From assembly GCA_934777095.1 (NCBI GenBank), contig CAKVNP010000038.1, positions 1 through 10,987 of the forward strand: 10,987 bases of DNA, in the 5' to 3' direction. The stretch comes from an uncultured Clostridium sp. (lineage in GTDB: Bacteria > Bacillota > Clostridia > Clostridiales > Clostridiaceae). Shown here one piece after another: positions 7,002 to 10,987 of this stretch. A program made the position numbers and the translations under genes. Numbering within the stretch: position 1 is the first letter of the stretch; each line of letters begins with the position of its first letter. Below the pieces are notes generated by a model. The model did no database searches, was not told where the DNA came from, and saw nothing but the letters and a program-made list of their open reading frames with translations.

Positions 7002-7020
7002 ATAAGGTTCATAGTATAAT
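6992..7020 (+). promoter_or_regulatory. Promoter of the dCMP deaminase gene
   Basis: TATAAT (7015-7020) is perfect; TTGCAG at 6992-6997 is exactly 17 bases upstream but matches the -35 consensus at only three positions. A terminator upstream and a strong ribosome binding site downstream (GGAGG, about 7036) fit an independent transcription unit. Confidence 0.6.
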
Positions 7021-7044
7021 AAATAAAAAAGTTGGAGGTTTATT

Positions 7045-7539
7045 ATGAAGAGAGAAGATTATTTATCTTGGGACGATTACTTTATGGCAGTAGCGCTTTT
7101 ATCTAGTAAAAGAAGCAAGGATCCAAGTACACAAGTTGGAGCTTGTATTGTAAATGCTTCTAACATAATTGAAAGCATTGGATATAATGGGCTTCCAAAA
7201 GGGTGTTCAGACGATGATTACCCATGGGAAAGAGAAGGCAATGCATTAGATACTAAATATCCTTTTGTAGTTCATGCGGAACTAAATGCAATATTGAATT
7301 CAAAAGGAAAGGATCTATCATCATGCAGAATATATGTAGCACTTTTCCCTTGTAATGAATGTGCAAAGGCAATAATACAATCAGGGATAACTGAGGTTGT
7401 ATATTTAAGTGATAAATATGCTGATACTGATGCTGTGAAAGCTTCAAAAAGAATGTTTGATTCAGCAGGAGTTAAATATACGCAATTAACTCCAAATAAG
7501 AAAAAAATACAGCTATCTTTAGATATAAATGATATTTAA
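7045..7539 (+). CDS. comEB: dCMP deaminase (ComEB family)
   Basis: Zinc-dependent deaminase converting dCMP to dUMP, the precursor for thymidylate synthesis; cytosolic. The 164 residues carry the cytidine/deoxycytidylate deaminase signature: STQVGACIV (28-36), GYNGLPKG (46-53), the catalytic HAE at 77-79 (His ligand and Glu proton shuttle) and PCNEC at 102-106 (the two Cys zinc ligands C103 and C106). The start [17 protein letters not shown] is typical of this family. Homologues near com genes are named ComEB, but no competence gene is seen here, so a metabolic dCMP deaminase is the better reading. It stands alone between its own promoter and a terminator. Confidence 0.93.
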   Translation: MKREDYLSWDDYFMAVALLSSKRSKDPSTQVGACIVNASNIIESIGYNGLPKGCSDDDYPWEREGNALDTKYPFVVHAELNAILNSKGKDLSSCRIYVALFPCNECAKAIIQSGITEVVYLSDKYADTDAVKASKRMFDSAGVKYTQLTPNKKKIQLSLDINDI

Positions 7540-7577
7540 TTTATATAGTAGATAATTTAACTAAATATTTTTATGAG

Positions 7578-7630
7578 AAATAAGCTATATGTAAAAAAAA
7601 TTAAAGTGTTTTTTACATATAGCTTTATTT
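7578..7630 (+). terminator. Terminator after the dCMP deaminase gene
   Basis: A 17-bp perfect stem, AAGCTATATGTAAAAAA (7582-7598) with its complement at 7609-7625, loop of 10 bases, extended by a few more pairs past a single bulged A. T-rich sequence follows. Poly-A on the left arm makes it potentially bidirectional. It separates this gene from the thl promoter. Confidence 0.8.
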
Positions 7631-7736
7631 GTTTGTTTATTTATTGTAAATACATAATACATATAAAAACAACAATTATAAAAATATGTATAAAATATAT
7701 TATTTTTACAAAATTTAAAGTTTTTTGAATAATAGG

Positions 7737-7765
7737 TTGATTTTGGAAAAAAGCAGGGGTATAAT
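7737..7765 (+). promoter_or_regulatory. Strong promoter of thl with AT-rich upstream tract
   Basis: TTGATT (7737-7742), 17-base spacer, TATAAT (7760-7765). The sequence GGGGTATAATTAAATTG closely resembles the well-known C. acetobutylicum thl promoter core as I remember it. The 54 bases upstream (about 7681-7734) contain only about four G/C, with A and T tracts like an UP element. Predicted transcription start is near 7772. Confidence 0.88.
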
Positions 7766-7769
7766 TAAA

Positions 7770-7787
7770 TTGTTAATTGTTTAACAT
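7770..7787. promoter_or_regulatory. Rex-type redox repressor operator at thl
   Basis: TTGTTAATTGTTTAACAT has the form TTGTTAA-N4-TTAACAT, matching the published Rex consensus TTGTTAA-N4-TTAACAA at every defined base except the last. It begins 5 bases after the -10 and covers the predicted transcription start, the position expected for repression. Known biology: Rex binds such sites at low NADH/NAD+ and leaves when NADH rises. Assignment to Rex is by motif only. Confidence 0.8.
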
Positions 7788-7822
7788 TCGAAATGAATTG
7801 ATAATTGAGGAGGAGATTATTT

Positions 7823-9004
7823 ATGAGAGAAGTTGTAATAGCAAGTGCTGTAAGAACTCCAATTGGTACATTTGGTGGATCATTAAAGGATGTTCCAGCA
7901 GTAGATTTAGGTGCATTAGTAATTAAGGAAGCTGTAAATAGAGCTGGTATAAAACCAGAATTAGTAGATGAAGTAGTAATGGGAAATGTTATTCAAGCTG
8001 GACTTGGACAAAATGTTGCAAGACAAGCTGCAGTAAAAGCTGGCTTACCAGTAGAAATTCCAGCTGAGACAATAAATATGGTATGTGGATCAGGTTTAAG
8101 AAGTGTATCTTTAGCTGCTCAAATGATTAAAGCTGGAGATTGTGATGTAGTTGTTGCTGGTGGTATGGAAAATATGTCAAGAGCTCCTTATGCTTTAAAT
8201 AGCACTAGATGGGGACAAAGAATGGGAAATACTCAAGTTGTAGATACAATGATAAATGATGCTTTATCAGATGCATTTAATAATTATCATATGGGGGTAA
8301 CAGCAGAAAATATAGCAGAGCAATGGAATATTTCAAGAGAAGAATTAGATGAATTCTCATTAAACTCTCAATTAAAGGCTGAAAAAGCTATAAAAGAAGG
8401 AAAATTTGTTGATGAAATAGTTCCAGTAGTAGTTCCTCAAAGAAAAGGAGAACCAAAAGTATTTTCTCAAGATGAAGGACCAAGATTTGGTTCAACAATG
8501 GAAGGATTAGCAAGATTAAAACCTTGCTTTATTAAAGATGGTAAAGTAACAGCTGGTAATTCATCAGGAATAAATGATGGTGCTGCTGCTATCGTTGTAA
8601 TGAGTGCAGAAAAAGCTGCAGAATTAGGAATCAAACCATTAGCTACAATAGTATCTTATGGAAGCAAAGGATTAGATCCAGCAATTATGGGGTATGGACC
8701 ATTCTATGCTACAAAGAAAGCATTAGAAGTAGCAGATTTATCAATTGAAGATATGGATTTAATTGAAGCAAATGAAGCATTTGCAGCTCAAAGTGTTGCA
8801 GTAGCAAAAGATTTACATTTCGATATGTCTAAAGTAAATGTAAATGGAGGAGCTGTTGCATTAGGACATCCAGTAGGAGCATCAGGTGCTAGAATATTAG
8901 TTACTCTTTTACATGAAATGGGTAGAAGAGATGCTAAAAAGGGTTTAGCTACACTTTGTATAGGCGGTGGAATGGGAACTGCGTTAATAGTAGAAAGAAA
9001 ATAG
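7823..9004 (+). CDS. thl: Acetyl-CoA C-acetyltransferase (biosynthetic thiolase)
   Basis: Condenses two acetyl-CoA to acetoacetyl-CoA, the first step towards butyrate, butanol and acetone; cytosolic homotetramer in known relatives. From the ATG at 7823 it has 393 residues, standard length. The nucleophile Cys88 is in [11 protein letters not shown] (86-96), followed by [12 protein letters not shown] (112-123), NEAFAAQ (317-323), the catalytic His349 in [11 protein letters not shown], and Cys379 in [10 protein letters not shown]77, N153 and A287 correspond to residues reported to allow a Cys88-Cys378 disulfide switch in C. acetobutylicum ThlA. An upstream in-frame TTG at 7805 is rejected because it overlaps the ribosome binding site AGGAGG (7808-7813), which is ideal for 7823. 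The gene is monocistronic, with its own promoter, Rex-like operator and terminator, just ahead of the atp operon. Confidence 0.97.
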   Translation: MREVVIASAVRTPIGTFGGSLKDVPAVDLGALVIKEAVNRAGIKPELVDEVVMGNVIQAGLGQNVARQAAVKAGLPVEIPAETINMVCGSGLRSVSLAAQMIKAGDCDVVVAGGMENMSRAPYALNSTRWGQRMGNTQVVDTMINDALSDAFNNYHMGVTAENIAEQWNISREELDEFSLNSQLKAEKAIKEGKFVDEIVPVVVPQRKGEPKVFSQDEGPRFGSTMEGLARLKPCFIKDGKVTAGNSSGINDGAAAIVVMSAEKAAELGIKPLATIVSYGSKGLDPAIMGYGPFYATKKALEVADLSIEDMDLIEANEAFAAQSVAVAKDLHFDMSKVNVNGGAVALGHPVGASGARILVTLLHEMGRRDAKKGLATLCIGGGMGTALIVERK

Positions 9005-9018
9005 TTGTAATTATTAAG

Positions 9019-9056
9019 AATCTGCATCTATGGCATATTGATGCAGATTTTTTTTT
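9019..9056 (+). terminator. Strong rho-independent terminator after thl
   Basis: A perfect 10-bp stem, AATCTGCATC/GATGCAGATT, with an 11-base loop and a run of nine to ten Ts ending at 9056. It begins 14 bases after the thl stop and should isolate thl from the atp operon. Confidence 0.93.
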
Positions 9057-9430
9057 CGTAAATAAATAATAATAATTAACAGTAAAATGGTTAATAATAA
9101 AATCATAAAAGTTCAGGTAAAGAAATTTTTGAATAATTTTCAACTAATTAATTCAAAAAAAAAAGTAACTATATGTTGAAATTTAAAAAATAATACAAAA
9201 GTTTAACAAAATATAGTTAAATATAAATAAAGTGTAAACATGAAAATGATATCATTACAAAATCATGGGAAAGAATGTTCAGAATATTCAAAAAAATGCA
9301 TAAAGTAAAAATAACCTTCAAATAAAAACCAAAAAAGAAAATAAAACGTAAAATCGGTGAGCAAAATCAATCAATTGCAGAATAGTTTAATCAAACTGAC
9401 TAAAATTGATTAAAACAGGCTTAAATAAGA
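9057..9430. other. Long AT-rich non-coding interval before the atp operon
   Basis: About 370 bases with no credible reading frame, RNA gene or second good promoter. It contains a TTTAAC-N8-GTTAAA dyad (9202-9221), a 12-base perfect palindrome AATGATATCATT (9245-9256), two tandem 9-mers AGAATGTTC/AGAATATTC (about 9273-9290), and a cluster of AATCAA hexamers in 9365-9411. Some may be regulatory sites for the atp operon, but AT-rich DNA yields such dyads by chance. Confidence 0.5.
9386..9414. promoter_or_regulatory. Inverted repeat upstream of the atp promoter
   Basis: TTTAATCAA (9386-9394) and TTGATTAAA (9406-9414) form a perfect 9-bp dyad around 11 bases, ending 16 bases before the -35. Two further overlapping AATCAA copies lie at 9365-9374. 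It may be an activator or repressor site; no known regulator motif was recognised. Confidence 0.35.
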
Positions 9431-9460
9431 TTTTCATTAATCTTTTGTCGGGAATATAAT
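9431..9460 (+). promoter_or_regulatory. Promoter of the atp operon
   Basis: TATAAT (9455-9460) with TTTTCA (9431-9436) 18 bases upstream, four of six in the -35. The predicted start near 9467 gives a very short leader (about 19 bases) before the atpI ATG at 9486. A 6-bp dyad AAGATT/AATCTT (9427-9444) overlaps the -35. Confidence 0.65.
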
Positions 9461-9485
9461 ACAAGAGTTACTGGAGGGCATGCAA

Positions 9486-9854
9486 ATGACAGATGAAATG
9501 AGAAGTCTTATAAGATTAAGTGTAAAAAATAATGCTATTTTAGCAGTTATTATTTCATTTTTTTTATTAGCGTTTTTGGGGATTAAAGTTTCATTTATAT
9601 TTTTATTAGGAATTATTATTGCTAGCATTAATTTTGGTATAAGTGGAATTATTCTTGATAAAAGTTTAAATGATAGAGTTAATAGTAAATTATTGGTTAT
9701 GCTTATTACGATAATAAGGATTTTTGTTATTATCATCATTGCGGTACCTTTTTTAAGTAATATAATGTATCTTCTATCTTATTTAGGAGGTTTAATTATA
9801 CATTTTCCAATATTAATTTTTTCTTATATAAGAAAACAGAAGGGAAGTGAGTAG
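9486..9854 (+). CDS. atpI: ATP synthase subunit I (AtpI)
   Basis: Small hydrophobic protein, 122 residues from the ATG at 9486 (MTDEMRSLIR), with four predicted membrane helices at about 17-31, 35-55, 68-89 and 93-113 and a basic tail. AtpI homologues are membrane proteins at the head of bacterial atp operons, implicated in assembly of the c ring and in some species Mg2+ handling. Sequence conservation is low in this family, so the call rests on size, topology and position before atpB. An ATG at 9480 is in frame but only one base from the ribosome binding site GGAGGG (9473-9478), which is 7 bases from 9486. Its stop abuts the atpB start, suggesting translational coupling. Confidence 0.85.
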   Translation: MTDEMRSLIRLSVKNNAILAVIISFFLLAFLGIKVSFIFLLGIIIASINFGISGIILDKSLNDRVNSKLLVMLITIIRIFVIIIIAVPFLSNIMYLLSYLGGLIIHFPILIFSYIRKQKGSE

Positions 9855-10786
<932 letters not shown>

Positions 10787-10836
10787 AAATTTAAAGGTGT
10801 ATTAAATATTTCAAAGAAGGGAAGGCGAGTTTTATT

Positions 10837-10987
10837 ATGGAACTATTAAATCCAGGGTTAATTCTTGCAAGTATAATAAACTTCTTGATATTATATCTTA
10901 TCTTAAAGCATTTCTTCTTTGCAAAAGTTAAAGCGGTTATTGATGAAAGAGAAGAATATATCAATAATCAGCTTGAAAGCGCAGATG
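10837..10987 (+). CDS. atpF: ATP synthase Fo subunit b (5' part, cut by window end)
   Basis: The first 50 residues, beginning MELLNPGLILASIINFLILY, show one N-terminal membrane helix (about 6-28) followed by a charged helix (KVKAVIDEREEYINNQLE), the typical start of the peripheral-stalk subunit b. Full-length family members have about 155-170 residues, so most of the gene is beyond the window. The position after atpE with a 50-base gap fits the standard atpIBEFHAGDC order. The ribosome binding site is GA-rich (GGGAAGGCGAG, 10819-10829). Confidence 0.93.
   Translation, partial: MELLNPGLILASIINFLILYLILKHFFFAKVKAVIDEREEYINNQLESAD

Noticed and set aside
7787..7793. Spo0A box (TTCGAAA) downstream of the thl promoter, and TGTCGGG before the atpI -10 (9446-9452)
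   Set aside because: One and two mismatches to TGTCGAA or its complement; too weak to claim in AT-rich sequence without supporting context.
7805..7822. TTG start at 7805 for the thiolase
   Set aside because: It overlaps the AGGAGG that serves the ATG at 7823, and thiolases of this family start at [12 protein letters not shown].
9241..9260. AATGATATCATT palindrome as a Fur or PerR box
   Set aside because: The half-site spacing is one base off the Fur and PerR consensus, and it is about 200 bases from the nearest promoter; 12-base palindromes of A/T are common in such DNA.
9437..9739. 100-residue hydrophobic open frame on the minus strand opposite atpI
   Set aside because: Its hydrophobicity mirrors the AT-rich codons of atpI; it overlaps the atp promoter and has no start signals of its own.

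Overview
The window reads as chromosomal core sequence from a solvent- or butyrate-forming Clostridium, most likely of the C. beijerinckii group. The base composition is very AT-rich, the ribosome binding sites are strong AGGAGG-type, and a clostridial biosynthetic thiolase sits directly upstream of the F1Fo ATP synthase operon. The genus call is inference from gene content, remembered protein similarity and gene order; no database search was possible. The order (rpmE, tdk, prmC/prfA, sua5/ywlC, rpiB, upp, then atp) also matches the conserved rpmE-tdk-prfA-ywlC-ywlF-upp-atp block of Bacillus subtilis, so most of the window is old Firmicute backbone and not an accessory island.

Layout. 1-132 (minus strand) is the start of rpmE (ribosomal protein L31), divergent from everything else, with its own promoter and a 5' leader hairpin. 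307-2670 holds tdk (thymidine kinase) and a 584-residue fusion of a DUF1385/YqhQ-type membrane domain to PrmC, the methyltransferase that modifies release factors. 2712-3896 is prfA (RF1, the PrmC substrate) with its own promoter and a terminator. 3912-5567 is an unrecognised two-TM membrane protein followed by Sua5/YwlC (tRNA t6A synthesis). 5650-6823 is rpiB-upp, closed by a strong terminator. 6849-6976 is a MITE-like long inverted repeat. 6983-7630 is a dCMP deaminase gene with its own promoter, a palindrome over the -35, and a terminator. 7737-9056 is a monocistronic thiolase (thl) unit with a near-consensus promoter and a near-perfect Rex operator over the transcription start. 9057-9485 is a long AT-rich regulatory interval. 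9486-10987 is atpI-atpB-atpE-atpF, cut by the window end.

How the genes work together. There is a translation-quality group (L31, PrmC, RF1, Sua5), a nucleotide-supply group (Tdk, dCMP deaminase, Upp, and RpiB, whose ribose-5-phosphate feeds PRPP for Upp), and an energy and redox group (thiolase at the entry to the butyrate/butanol pathway, next to the ATP synthase). The most informative signals are the Rex-like operator at thl combined with conserved redox-switch residues in the enzyme, the DUF1385-PrmC fusion with a possible internal PrmC start, and a c subunit that lacks the usual Na+ ligands. I saw no CRISPR array, transposase, prophage, tRNA or rRNA gene, and no defence-type system.
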